Source of the DNA: Belnapia rosea
Lineage (GTDB): Bacteria > Pseudomonadota > Alphaproteobacteria > Acetobacterales > Acetobacteraceae
Reading direction: 5' to 3'
Assembly: GCF_900101615.1 (NCBI RefSeq)
Contig: NZ_FMZX01000001.1
Span: forward strand, 868,001 to 932,000
Length of the DNA: 64,000 nucleotides
The notes under the pieces are model-generated. The model had not been told where the DNA came from, made no database searches, and was given only the letters and a program-made list of their open reading frames with translations. The translations under genes and the position numbers were made by a program. The stretch's first letter is position 1, and each line of letters begins with the position of its first letter. Of this stretch, positions 43,250 through 51,955 are shown one piece after another.

Positions 43250-44266
43250 TTACCGCATGGGCCAGGAATACATCAGCCCGCCTTCGGTCCAGAGGCGGTT
43301 CAGCCCCCGCTCCAGCCCGATCGGCGTCTTCGGGCCGAGATGGCGCTCGAAGAGTTCGCCGTAATTCCCGATGGCCTTGATCGTATTGTGGGCCCAGGCC
43401 GGGTCGAGCTTCAGCGCATTGCCGAGCACCGGATCCACCCCGAGCAACCGGCGGATCTCGGGATTCGGGCTCCCCTTCATGGCCTCGAGATTGGCGCTGC
43501 TGACGCCGAGCTCCTCCGCCTGGATGATGGCCGAGAGCGTCCAGCGCACCACGTCGAACCATTCCTGGTCGTCGCGGCGCACCACCGGGCCATAGGGCTC
43601 CTTGCTGAAGCGCTCGGGCAGGATCACGAAATTGGCCGGGGTGGTGAACTGGCTGCGCAGGGCGGCGAGCTGTGTGGCATCCGTGCCGATGGCGTCGCAC
43701 CGCCCGGCCTGCAGCGCCGTGGCGTTGTCCTGCATCCGCTCCTGCAGCAGGGGCGTGAAGCGCAGGTTGTTGGCGCGGAACCAGTCGGTCGTCACCAGCT
43801 CGTTCGTGGTGCCGGGCGAGAGGCAGATGGTCATCCCATCCATCCCCTTCGGCTCGGTGACGCCGGCATCCTTCCGCACCATGAAGCCATGGCCGTCATA
43901 GAGATTGACCGCCACCATGCGGAGGCCGAGCGAGGTGTCCCGCGACATGGTCAGCGTGGTCTGGCGGATGAGCACGTCGATCTCACCCGATTGCAGCGCG
44001 GTGAAGCGTTGCACCGCGGTCAGCGGCACGAAGCGGACCTTGTTCGGATCGCCGAGCACGGCCGCGGCGACGCCGCGGCAGAGATCGGCATCCATCCCGC
44101 GCCAGACGCCCTGGCTGTCCGGCAGCGAGAAGCCGGCGACGCCGACATTGACGCCGCAATTCAGCATGCCACGGGACTTCACCCCGTCGAGGGTCTGGCC
44201 CGCCTCGGCCGCGGCCGAGAGGCCGAGTGCAATGGCCGCGCCGGCCACCAAGCGTTTCAGGAGCAT
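43250..44266 (-). CDS. Amino acid ABC transporter substrate-binding protein (AapJ-like)
   Basis: A 338-residue periplasmic binding protein of the general L-amino-acid (AapJ/BztA) type. Signal peptide at residues 1-22; GMLNCGVNVGVAGFSLPDSQGVWRGMDADLCRGVAAAV (about 33-70) is the family signature, and CDAIGTDATQLAALR near 205 closes the binding cleft. It should deliver amino acids to an AapQMP-like permease, but no permease or ATPase gene is adjacent, so it is an orphan. A good export signal and the CAGGAGC ribosome-binding site support the ATG at 44266. Confidence 0.9.
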   Translation of the reverse strand: MLLKRLVAGAAIALGLSAAAEAGQTLDGVKSRGMLNCGVNVGVAGFSLPDSQGVWRGMDADLCRGVAAAVLGDPNKVRFVPLTAVQRFTALQSGEIDVLIRQTTLTMSRDTSLGLRMVAVNLYDGHGFMVRKDAGVTEPKGMDGMTICLSPGTTNELVTTDWFRANNLRFTPLLQERMQDNATALQAGRCDAIGTDATQLAALRSQFTTPANFVILPERFSKEPYGPVVRRDDQEWFDVVRWTLSAIIQAEELGVSSANLEAMKGSPNPEIRRLLGVDPVLGNALKLDPAWAHNTIKAIGNYGELFERHLGPKTPIGLERGLNRLWTEGGLMYSWPMR

Positions 44267-44274
44267 GGGCGTCC

Positions 44275-44955
44275 TCAGCGAATCGGCGAGAAGGGAACGG
44301 GCTTCAGCACCATCGTCGTCTGCTGCTTCAGGGCACCGAGCGGGGCCGTCGCCTTCTGGAATTCCGCCCAGCCCGGATCGGCCGCCATCGCCGCGCGGCG
44401 CTTGTCCCTGTCGCCGAGCGAGCTGTAGGCCCAGGCGAAGACGGCCTGGTTGATCGGCCCGCATTCGGTGACGGCGAACCAGAGGAGCTGGCCGAGGAGA
44501 CGGTCCTGCACCGGCTTGCCCATGTCGCGATAGGCGTCGATCCAGGCCTGCGCCTTGCCCGGGTGGAAGTCGTAGGTGCGGTGGTCGACCCACATCTGCT
44601 CGCCCTCGATCTTGCGCTCGAAGGGCTGGCCGACCTTCTGCAGGGGCGAGAAGGGCACGGTCTTGAGCAGCTTGGCTTCCTGCGCGGCCAGCGCGCCGGT
44701 CTCGCGGCTCTCCTTCATGAAGCGCTGCCAGTCGGCATCGGCATCGCGGCGGCCCATGCCGCGCTCGCGCTCGTCGATGTCGTCATAGCCGCGGACGAAG
44801 AGCACGCGGTTGATCTGGCCGAACTCGACGGTGAACATGCCGATCAGCGGCGTCAGCGTGCGGGAGGAGGCAGGGCCGCCGATATCCCGGTAGCAGGCCA
44901 GCCAGGCCGGCAGCTTGCCCGGATGCATGGTGTAGATGCGTTGCTCGAGGAACAT
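44275..44955 (-). CDS. NIPSNAP family protein, tandem domains
   Basis: A 226-residue protein with two NIPSNAP (ferredoxin-like dimeric alpha-beta barrel) domains. The repeats begin at EQRIYTMHPGKLPAWLACYRD (near 4) and DHRTYDFHPGKAQAWIDAYRD (near 115) and share the same spacing, showing an internal duplication. Biochemical function in bacteria is unknown. It precedes the amino-acid-binding protein by 8 bases and is probably co-transcribed with it. A GGGGAGGG sequence precedes the ATG at 44955. Confidence 0.85.
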   Translation of the reverse strand: MFLEQRIYTMHPGKLPAWLACYRDIGGPASSRTLTPLIGMFTVEFGQINRVLFVRGYDDIDERERGMGRRDADADWQRFMKESRETGALAAQEAKLLKTVPFSPLQKVGQPFERKIEGEQMWVDHRTYDFHPGKAQAWIDAYRDMGKPVQDRLLGQLLWFAVTECGPINQAVFAWAYSSLGDRDKRRAAMAADPGWAEFQKATAPLGALKQQTTMVLKPVPFSPIR

Positions 44956-45017
44956 GGGTTCCCTCCCCTTCACGATGGGCGGAGTGCCGCATGTTCCCGC
45001 GCCGCGGTCAATGCGGC

Positions 45018-45263
45018 TCAGCGGCCCGGATCGCTCCCCGGCAGCCGGGTGCCGAGCTGGCGCGCCCCGGCCTCGGTTACCTGGAAGATCACGAGGCCGC
45101 CCGGTGTCGCCGGCCCGCGCTGCAGGAAGCCCCGCTCGACCAGCCGCCCGGCCAAGGGGTCGTCGCCCGGCGCCGGGAGGTGGTTGCGGTAGGGACGCGC
45201 GGCGCGGTCGAGGCCGAGCGCCTGGCGGAGCGCATCGCGCTCCTCGGGGTCAAGCAGGGGCAT
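45018..45263 (-). CDS. Small conserved hypothetical protein
   Basis: An 81-residue protein, unrecognised. It is rich in Leu, Arg, Gly and Pro. The C-terminal half (LAGRLVERGFLQRGPATPGGLVIFQVTEAG) resembles the recognition helix and wing of a small winged-helix protein, so a DNA-binding or regulatory role is possible, but this is inference. It lies between the LLM oxidoreductase and the NIPSNAP gene, all on the minus strand with short gaps, which supports it being real. Confidence 0.55.
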   Translation of the reverse strand: MPLLDPEERDALRQALGLDRAARPYRNHLPAPGDDPLAGRLVERGFLQRGPATPGGLVIFQVTEAGARQLGTRLPGSDPGR

Positions 45264-45302
45264 GGCGGCGGAATGCCCGGGCGACGCCCGGGTTCCGTCG
45301 CC

Positions 45303-46139
45303 TCAGGCGGCGAGCGGCGCGAGCTCGTCCAGGCGGCGCAGGATGCCGTCGCGGTCGAGATCGGGCACCTCGAGCAGCACCCGCTCGATCCCTGCCGCAT
45401 GGTATGCCTCGAGCGCCCTGGCCTCGGGAGGCGCACGGAAGACGGTCATGGAGAGAGTCGCCGGGTCACGCCCCATGCGCTCCGCCATGGCGTGCAGACG
45501 GGCCCTGGCCTCGGCCGGGTCGAAGCCGGCGCCGGCGCGGGGGAACCAGCCTTGGCAGAAGGAGACGACGCGCTTCAGCGTGTAGTCCGTCTCGCCGCCC
45601 AGCAGGACCGGCGGATGCGGGCGCTGCACCGGCTTCGGGTAGCACCAGACCGGGTCGAAATCGACGAACTCGCCGTGGAAGCTCGCCTCCTCCTCGGTCC
45701 AGAGCGCCTGCATGGCGCGGATGCGCTCCTCCATCAGCTTGAAGCGCGTCGGGTAGCGGGCGCCGTGATTCTCCATCTCCTCGACATTCCAGCCGCCGCC
45801 GACGCCGAAGACGAAGCGGCCGCCCGAGAGACGGTCGAGGCTGGCGACGGATTTCGCGGTGATGATCGGGTCGCGCTGCGGGATGAGGCAGACGCCGGTG
45901 CCGAGCAGCAGGGTCTTCGTCGTCGCCGCCGCGAAGGACAGGGCGACGAAGGGATCATGCGTGTGCTTGTAGCGCCGCGGCAGCTCGCCCCCGCCCGGGA
46001 AGGGCGAGCGGCGGCTGACGGGGATATGCGTGTGCTCGCAGAGGAAGAGCGAGTCGAAGCCCCGCTCCTCCAGCGCCCGGGCCAGCTCTCCGGTCTCGAT
46101 GCCGTAATCGGTCGGGAAATAGAAGACGCCCGTGCGCAT
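45303..46139 (-). CDS. LLM-class F420-type oxidoreductase
   Basis: A 278-residue luciferase-like TIM barrel. FYFPTDYGIETGELARALEERGFDSLFLCEHTHIP (6-40), LLLGTGVCLIPQRDPIITAKSVASLDRLSGGRFVFGVGGGWN (about 77-118) and YPTRFKLMEERIRAM are typical of the F420-annotated subfamily of short LLM proteins. It differs clearly from the gene at 22 kb. Cofactor (F420 or FMN) and substrate are unknown. The ATG at 46139 is family-like; the frame extends to 46169. It is followed by the small hypothetical gene 39 bases downstream. Confidence 0.87.
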   Translation of the reverse strand: MRTGVFYFPTDYGIETGELARALEERGFDSLFLCEHTHIPVSRRSPFPGGGELPRRYKHTHDPFVALSFAAATTKTLLLGTGVCLIPQRDPIITAKSVASLDRLSGGRFVFGVGGGWNVEEMENHGARYPTRFKLMEERIRAMQALWTEEEASFHGEFVDFDPVWCYPKPVQRPHPPVLLGGETDYTLKRVVSFCQGWFPRAGAGFDPAEARARLHAMAERMGRDPATLSMTVFRAPPEARALEAYHAAGIERVLLEVPDLDRDGILRRLDELAPLAA

Positions 46140-46210
46140 GGAATGGCTCCAACTTGTTGCTGGTCGCATGATTCACGCCTCCGGCCGTTCCAGCCTTCGG
46201 CGATCATGCT

Positions 46211-47146
46211 CTACCGCTGCGGCATGGCCGTGGGGATGATGGTCTGGATCAGGCTGCTGTCCAGCGCCTCATAGGCATGCAGGTTGATGACGTCGTAGAG
46301 CTCGGCGCGGGTCTGCATGCGGTCGACCAGCTTGTGGGTGCCGCCATTCTCGCGGATCGACTGGAACAGCTCCTCCATCGCCTTGTTGGCGACGCGGGCG
46401 GCGGAGACCGGCCAGATCACCATCTGGTAGCCCATCTCCTGGAATTCCTGGGCGGTGAAGAAGGGCGTGCGGCCGAACTCCGTCATGTTGGCCAGCAGCT
46501 TCACGTCGGGGTAGCCCTCGGCGCGGATGCGGCGGGAGAATTCGGTGAACATCTCCCGGCTGTTCAGCGCCTCGGGGAAGATCGCGTCGGCCCCGCTGTC
46601 GAGGTAGAGCTTGGCCCGCGCCAGCGCGCCATCCATGCCCTCGCTGGCGGCGGCGTCGGTGCGGGCGATGATGTAGAGGTGCCGGCGCGCCTTGCGGGCA
46701 GCGGCGACCTTGGCCGCCATGTCATGGGCGTCGGCCATCTTCTTGTCGTTGAGGTGGCCGCATTTCTTCGGCAGCAGCTGGTCCTCGAGATGCACCGCGG
46801 CGGCGCCCGCATCCTCGAAGGTGCGGACCATGTGCATGACGTTCAGCGCCTCGCCATAGCCGGTATCGCCATCGACCAGCAGCGGCAGCGCCGTGGCGCG
46901 GGCGATCTGGCGGATGTGGAAGGCGACCTCGTCCACCGTGATCATGCCGAGATCGGGGATGCCCATGGACAGCGTCATGGCGGCGCCGGAGAGGTAGAGG
47001 CCCTCGAACCCCGCCTTCTTGGCGAGCAGCCCCGCCATGCCGTTATGCGCGCCGGGAAGCTGGAGGATCTGTGGCCGCTCCAGCAGCCGGGCGAAGCGGT
47101 GACCGGCGGGCTCCTCGGGATTGTCGGCGCCGATGACGTAGGGCAT
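46211..47146 (-). CDS. Isocitrate lyase / PEP mutase family protein (methylisocitrate-lyase-like)
   Basis: A 311-residue TIM-barrel lyase. The catalytic-cysteine motif KKCGH lies near residue 120, the metal-binding DGDTGYGEA near 88-96 and HLEDQLLPKKCGHL follow the PrpB/ICL pattern, and NMTEFGRTPFFTAQEF near 235 is PrpB-like. 2-Methylisocitrate lyase cleaves methylisocitrate to pyruvate and succinate; the family also contains oxaloacetate decarboxylases and PEP mutases. The intact KKCGH favours a lyase. No prpC or prpD is adjacent. It lies 12 bases downstream of the antiporter gene, likely one operon. Confidence 0.85.
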   Translation of the reverse strand: MPYVIGADNPEEPAGHRFARLLERPQILQLPGAHNGMAGLLAKKAGFEGLYLSGAAMTLSMGIPDLGMITVDEVAFHIRQIARATALPLLVDGDTGYGEALNVMHMVRTFEDAGAAAVHLEDQLLPKKCGHLNDKKMADAHDMAAKVAAARKARRHLYIIARTDAAASEGMDGALARAKLYLDSGADAIFPEALNSREMFTEFSRRIRAEGYPDVKLLANMTEFGRTPFFTAQEFQEMGYQMVIWPVSAARVANKAMEELFQSIRENGGTHKLVDRMQTRAELYDVINLHAYEALDSSLIQTIIPTAMPQR

Positions 47147-47157
47147 GGGACGGTTCC

Positions 47158-48507
47158 TCAGCGGAAGAAGACGAAGGTGGCCAGGATGAAGGTCGGGATG
47201 AGAAAGGCAACCGCCCAGGCGCAATAGCCGAAGAAGCTCGGCATCCGCACGCCCTGCTCCTCGACGATGGCCTTCACCATGAAATTCGGTGCGTTGCCGA
47301 TATAGCTGTTCGCCCCCATGAAGACCGCGCCGCAGGACAGCGCCGCGAGGGTCGCCGCACCGGGCCCCATCAGCGCCTGCGGGTCGCCGCCTGCCAGGTT
47401 GAAGAAGACGAGATAGGTGGGCGCGTTGTCGAGGAAGCTGGACAGGCCGCCGGCGGTCCAGAAATAGACCCAGGGGATCGGTCGGCCGGCCTCGTCGGAG
47501 GCGAGGGCGACCAGCGGTCCGGCCGCCCCGGCCTCGCCCGCCTTCAGGATGGCCAGTACCGGCGCCATGCAGAGGAAGATGGCCGCGAAGAGCCGGGCCA
47601 CCTCCGCCATCGCCCCCCAGGTGAAGCCATTGGCCTCGCGCAGCGCCCGCGGCGTCAGCCGGACGGAAGCCGCGGTGATGCCGAGGAAGCCGGCGACGGC
47701 AACCAGCTGCTCCAGCCCGATCGGCAGGCCGAGGACGGTGACCTTGCCCGGCTGCCAGAGCCCCTGCAGCAGCACCAGGCCGACGATGCCGGCCAGCAGG
47801 CCGAGATTGGCCCAGCCCTGGATGCGGAGCGGCTGGTAGGCCGCCTCCTCCGCCGCGACCGCCGCTGGCCGCTCCCGCGCCCACATCCAGCTGTCGATCA
47901 GCCAGTAGACCGCGAGCAGCAGCCCGGCGCAGAAGAGAAATTCGGCCAGCAGGTGGGTGGTGGTCCAGAAGAACCCCACCCCCTTGAGGAAGCCGAGATA
48001 GAGCGGCGGGTCGCCGAGCGGGGTCAGGGCCCCGCCGATATTGCTCACCAGGAAGATGAAGAAGACGAAGCTGTGCGTCCGCCGCGCCCGATGGGCATTG
48101 GCCCGCAGCAGCGGGCGGATCAGCACCATGGAGGCGCCGGTCGTGCCCATCAGGCTGGCCGCCAGCGTGCCGACCCCGAGCAGCGTGGTGTTCACCGCCG
48201 GCGTGCCGACCAGCCGCCCCGTCAGCAATACCCCGCCGCCGGTGGTGTAGAGGGCCAGCAGCAGGGTGATGAAGGGGATGTAGTCCGTCGCCAGCACGTG
48301 CCAGACCTCGGCGGCGGCAACCTCCGGCCCGAAGGTGGCGGCGAAGGGCAGCAGGAGCAGCAGCGTCCAGCCGGCCGCGATCTTGCCGTCATGCCGGTGC
48401 CAGAGCCGCCCGGCCAGCAGCGGCATCAGCGCGATGGAGAGCAGCAACCCGAGGAAGGGCAGGCCCCAGGCGGGGGACAATGCCGCGCCATCCACCGCTT
48501 CTGCCAT
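47158..48507 (-). CDS. Sodium:proton antiporter (CitMHS/NhaD-related)
   Basis: A 449-residue inner-membrane transporter with roughly 11-12 membrane helices. VSNIGGALTPLGDPPLYLGFLKGV near 155-180 and SSFLDNAPTYLVFFNLA near 350 are the paired discontinuous-helix motifs of the ion transporter superfamily, matching sodium:proton antiporters of the CitMHS_2 group. Substrate may instead be an anion such as a dicarboxylate. The ATG at 48507 is preferred over 48564, which adds a charged 19-residue extension. It leads the operon with the PEP-mutase-family lyase. Confidence 0.85.
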   Translation of the reverse strand: MAEAVDGAALSPAWGLPFLGLLLSIALMPLLAGRLWHRHDGKIAAGWTLLLLLPFAATFGPEVAAAEVWHVLATDYIPFITLLLALYTTGGGVLLTGRLVGTPAVNTTLLGVGTLAASLMGTTGASMVLIRPLLRANAHRARRTHSFVFFIFLVSNIGGALTPLGDPPLYLGFLKGVGFFWTTTHLLAEFLFCAGLLLAVYWLIDSWMWARERPAAVAAEEAAYQPLRIQGWANLGLLAGIVGLVLLQGLWQPGKVTVLGLPIGLEQLVAVAGFLGITAASVRLTPRALREANGFTWGAMAEVARLFAAIFLCMAPVLAILKAGEAGAAGPLVALASDEAGRPIPWVYFWTAGGLSSFLDNAPTYLVFFNLAGGDPQALMGPGAATLAALSCGAVFMGANSYIGNAPNFMVKAIVEEQGVRMPSFFGYCAWAVAFLIPTFILATFVFFR

Positions 48508-48698
48508 GCCCTTGCCCCCTGCCCTGTCCGCCCCTTCCTTGGGCCAGCGCTGCCGGGTCGCCAAGGGGGGTGAACCCGGCCCGATCGCTCCGCGTTGGCG
48601 CCCCGCATGGCCCGAGCAACCATCCCGGACCGATACGGGGTGGGGTTCCCCTCACCCGGCCCGGCCACTAAGGTCCGCGGCAAACCCAGGAGACACGC

Positions 48699-49493
48699 AT
48701 GGAAATGACCGGCGAGCGGCGGATCCCCGCGCCGCGCCAGCAAGTCTGGGAAGCCCTGAACGACCCCGAGGTGCTGCAGGCCTCGATCCCCGGCTGCGAA
48801 TCGGTCGAGCGGGTCGGCGACGACCAGTTCCAGGCCAAGGTCACGATGAAGCTCGGGCCGATGTCCGCCAAATTCGGCGGCAAGGTGAAGCTCGAGAACC
48901 TCAACCCGCCCGAGAGCTACACCATCACCGGCGAGGGCAATGGCGGCGCCATGGGCTTCGCCAAGGGCGGCGCCGACGTGGCCCTGCAGGAGGTCGGGCC
49001 TTCCGAGACGCTGCTGACCTACAACGTGAAGGCGCAGGTCGGCGGCAAGATGGCCCAGCTCGGCGGACGGCTGATCGACAGCACCGCGAAGCAGATGGCG
49101 GACCAGTTCTTCAACCGCTTCGCGGCCCACCTGACGCCGGCGCCGGAGCCCGTGGCGGAGCCTGTCGCCGCCGAGACGGCCAGCACCGGTCAGCCTGGCG
49201 CGCCCTCGGCCAGCCCCTCCCAGGCCAGCGCCGAGATCAAGGCGCCGGCCATGGCCGGGACGGATACCGAGTATCTCCGCGACGCCGGCGGCCCTGGCCC
49301 GCTGACCCAGCATGGCGCGGACGGCCCGAGCGCCGCCGGCAAGCCGGTGCACCGCCCGAATCCGCGCCCGGTCGACCCCGTCGCGGTGCAGCCGCTGCGC
49401 CTGCTCGGCTCCTTCCAGCCCTTCGGCCTGCCGCTGCAATTCTGGGGCGGCTGCGCGGTGATGCTGGTCATCCTGATACTGCTCTTCCTGTGA
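48699..49493 (+). CDS. coxG: CoxG-type carbon monoxide dehydrogenase subunit G (SRPBCC)
   Basis: A 264-residue protein. An SRPBCC lipid/ligand-binding domain (1-145, MEMTGERRIPAPRQQVWEAL and ITGEGNGGAMGFAKGGADV) is followed by a Pro/Ala linker and one C-terminal membrane helix (LPLQFWGGCAVMLVILILLFL). In Oligotropha, CoxG anchors CO dehydrogenase to the inner membrane. AGGAGA gives a good ribosome-binding site. The stop TGA overlaps the GTG start of the next gene, so coxG-coxD are coupled. Confidence 0.9.
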   Translation: MEMTGERRIPAPRQQVWEALNDPEVLQASIPGCESVERVGDDQFQAKVTMKLGPMSAKFGGKVKLENLNPPESYTITGEGNGGAMGFAKGGADVALQEVGPSETLLTYNVKAQVGGKMAQLGGRLIDSTAKQMADQFFNRFAAHLTPAPEPVAEPVAAETASTGQPGAPSASPSQASAEIKAPAMAGTDTEYLRDAGGPGPLTQHGADGPSAAGKPVHRPNPRPVDPVAVQPLRLLGSFQPFGLPLQFWGGCAVMLVILILLFL

Positions 49494-50389
49494 GCGATCT
49501 CCCGGAGAGCGTCGAGGCCACCCAGGCGCTGCTCGCCGCCGGCGGCTATGTCGCAGACCGGGCGCTGGCGACGACGGTGCACCTGGCGTTGCGCATGGGC
49601 CGGCCGCTCTTCCTCGAGGGCGAGCCGGGCACCGGCAAGACGGAGATCGCCAAGGTCCTGGCGGCCGGCCTGCCGCGCCGCCTGGTGCGGCTGCAATGCT
49701 ATGACGGGCTCGACCTCTCGGCGGCGGCCTATGAGTGGAACCATGCGCGCCAGCTCATGGCCATCCGCCTGGCCGAGGCGAGCGGCGAGACCGCTGACCG
49801 GGAGACGCTGGAGCGCGGCATCTACGACCGCCGCTTCCTCCAGGAGCGCCCGCTGCTCCAGGCGCTGAGCCCCGAGGGCGGCCCGGCCGTGCTGCTGATC
49901 GACGAGCTCGACCGGGCGGACGAGCCCTTCGAGGCCTTCCTCCTCGAGATCCTGGCGGATTTCCAGCTCTCGATCCCGGAACTCGGCACGGTGAAGGCGG
50001 CGATCCCGCCGGTCGTCATCATCACCAGCAACCGCACGCGCGAGGTCCATGACGCGATCCGCCGCCGCTGCCTCTATCATTGGGTCGACTACCCCGATGC
50101 GGTGCGGGAGCGGGCGATCCTGCAGATCCGCGCACCGCATGTGCCGGCGGCGCTCTCGGCTCAGGTCGTCGCCTTCGTGCAGCGGCTGCGCGGCGGCGAC
50201 TACTTCAAGCTGCCGGGCGTGGCCGAGACCATCGACTGGGCCTCGGCCCTGGCCGCGCTCGACGCCACCGAGCTGGAGCCTGCGGCGGTGGAGGAGACGC
50301 TCGGCGTGCTGCTGAAGTACCAGGACGACATCGCCAAGCTGCGCGGGGCCGAGGTGGCGCGCCTGGTCGCGGAGTCGAAGGCGGCGTGA
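49490..50389 (+). CDS. coxD: MoxR-type AAA+ ATPase (CoxD-like)
   Basis: A 299-residue AAA+ ATPase. Walker A GEPGTGKTE near residue 44-52, Walker B VLLIDELDRADEPFEAFLLEIL near 130-150, sensor 1 TSNRTREVHDAIRRRC near 182-197. CoxD of Oligotropha drives assembly of the CuSMoO2 cluster in the CO dehydrogenase active site. The start is GTG at 49490, sharing bases with the coxG stop (GTGA). It is followed by coxE 7 bases later; MoxR/VWA pairs act together as chaperones. Confidence 0.9.
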   Translation: MSDLPESVEATQALLAAGGYVADRALATTVHLALRMGRPLFLEGEPGTGKTEIAKVLAAGLPRRLVRLQCYDGLDLSAAAYEWNHARQLMAIRLAEASGETADRETLERGIYDRRFLQERPLLQALSPEGGPAVLLIDELDRADEPFEAFLLEILADFQLSIPELGTVKAAIPPVVIITSNRTREVHDAIRRRCLYHWVDYPDAVRERAILQIRAPHVPAALSAQVVAFVQRLRGGDYFKLPGVAETIDWASALAALDATELEPAAVEETLGVLLKYQDDIAKLRGAEVARLVAESKAA

Positions 50390-50396
50390 CCGCGCC

Positions 50397-51638
50397 ATGA
50401 GCGACATGCCCGACCATCTGGGCCAGGCGATGCAGCTGGCCAGCGCCGGCATCGGCGCCGGCCGCGGTGCGCTGGCCGGCAACCTGCTTGCCTTCGGCCG
50501 GCTGCTGCGGCGGGCCGGGCTGCCGGTTGGCCCGGCCGAGCTGCTGGCGGCGGCTGAGGCCTTGCAGCTCGTCGAGATCGGCGACCGGCGCCAGGTGCAT
50601 GCGGCACTCCGCGGCGTCATGGTCCATCGGCGTGACCAGTTCGAGGTCTTCGACCAGGCCTTCCTGCTGTTCTGGCGCGACCCGGAGGCGGGCCGCAACG
50701 CCGCGGCCATGGCGATGATCGATGGCTTCAAGGAACGCGACAAGCCGCCGCCCGCCAGCCGCCGCATGGCCGAGGCGATGACGCCGCCGCCGCAGCAGCC
50801 GACGCCGCCCCAGCCGCCCGAGGAGCGCCCGCCGGTCGAGGTGGCGATGACGGTGAGCGAGCGGGAACGCCTGCAGGGCATGGATTTCGAGGCCATGTCG
50901 GCCGCCGAGATCGCCGCCGCCAAGCAGGAGATCCGCCGCCTCGTCCTGCCGCTCGACGAGCGACCGACCCGGCGCTTCCGCCCCGACCGGGGCGGGCCCG
51001 TGACGGACCTGCGCGCCACGCTGCGCGAGAGCCTCCGGATGGGCGGCGAGGTGCTGAGCCTCGAGCGCCGCCGCCGCGTGGTGCGGCCGCCGCCGCTGGT
51101 GGCCCTTTGCGACATCTCGGGCAGCATGTCCCGCTATGCGCAGATCCTGCTGCACTTCCTGCATGCGGTGACGAATGACCGGGACCGCGTCAGCTCCTTC
51201 CTCTTCGGCACGCGGCTGACCAATGTCACCCGCCAGCTGAAGAGCCGCGACGCGGAAGTGGCCTTCGAGATGATCTCCCATGTGGTGCCGGACTGGTCGG
51301 GCGGCACCCGGATCGGCGAGAGCATCGAGTTGTTCAACCGCCTCTGGGCCCGCCGGGTGCTCGGCCAGGGCGCGGTGGTGCTGCTGATCACCGACGGGCT
51401 CGACCGCGAGGGCGCCAAGGGGCTCGCCGAGGCCACCGACCGGCTCCGCCATTCCTGTCGCCGATTGATCTGGCTGAACCCCCTGTTGCGCTGGGAGGGC
51501 TTCCAACCCAGATCCCAGGGCATCCGGGCGATGCTGCCGCATGTCGACGAATTCCGCCCGGTCCATAACCTGCAGAGCCTGCGTGCGCTGGTGGCGACGC
51601 TGAGCGGGCCGCAGCCCGTGAGGAGACTGGTGGCATGA
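50397..51638 (+). CDS. coxE: VWA domain-containing protein (CoxE-like)
   Basis: A 413-residue protein. An N-terminal alpha-helical region leads to a low-complexity Pro-rich segment (about 135-150) and a C-terminal von Willebrand A domain with MIDAS DISGSMS near 240 and TDGLDREGAKG near 330. CoxE partners the MoxR ATPase CoxD in maturing the Mo-Cu centre. It overlaps the next gene by 4 bases. Confidence 0.9.
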   Translation: MSDMPDHLGQAMQLASAGIGAGRGALAGNLLAFGRLLRRAGLPVGPAELLAAAEALQLVEIGDRRQVHAALRGVMVHRRDQFEVFDQAFLLFWRDPEAGRNAAAMAMIDGFKERDKPPPASRRMAEAMTPPPQQPTPPQPPEERPPVEVAMTVSERERLQGMDFEAMSAAEIAAAKQEIRRLVLPLDERPTRRFRPDRGGPVTDLRATLRESLRMGGEVLSLERRRRVVRPPPLVALCDISGSMSRYAQILLHFLHAVTNDRDRVSSFLFGTRLTNVTRQLKSRDAEVAFEMISHVVPDWSGGTRIGESIELFNRLWARRVLGQGAVVLLITDGLDREGAKGLAEATDRLRHSCRRLIWLNPLLRWEGFQPRSQGIRAMLPHVDEFRPVHNLQSLRALVATLSGPQPVRRLVA

Positions 51639-51955
51639 GCGATTCGGAAGACGTGCTGGCGACCGCGGCCAACTGGCGCGCGGCCGGCGAGACGGTGGCG
51701 CTGGCGACCGTGGTGGAGACCTGGGGCAGCTCGCCCCGTCCGGCCGGATCGCGGCTCGCGGTCAGCGCCTCGGGCAAGCTGGCCGGCAGCGTCTCCGGCG
51801 GCTGCATCGAGGGCGCGGTCGCGGATGCGGCGAAGCAGACCATGGCGAGCGGCGCGCCGCAGCTGCTCGATTTCGGCATCTCCGACGAGCGGGCCTGGGA
51901 AGTCGGCCTTGCCTGCGGCGGCAAGCTGAAGGTCTTCGTGGAGAAGCTTTCGTGA
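51635..51955 (+). CDS. XdhC/CoxI family protein, N-terminal half
   Basis: A 106-residue protein covering only the XdhC/CoxI domain: LATVVETWGSSPRPAGSRLAVSASGKLAGSVSGGCIEGAV is the family core (about 28-70), which binds Moco. XdhC-type proteins guard and insert sulfurated molybdopterin into xanthine dehydrogenase-like enzymes. Usually this domain is fused to the Rossmann half; here it is a separate gene ATGA-coupled to coxE before it and to the second XdhC gene after it. Confidence 0.88.
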   Translation: MSDSEDVLATAANWRAAGETVALATVVETWGSSPRPAGSRLAVSASGKLAGSVSGGCIEGAVADAAKQTMASGAPQLLDFGISDERAWEVGLACGGKLKVFVEKLS

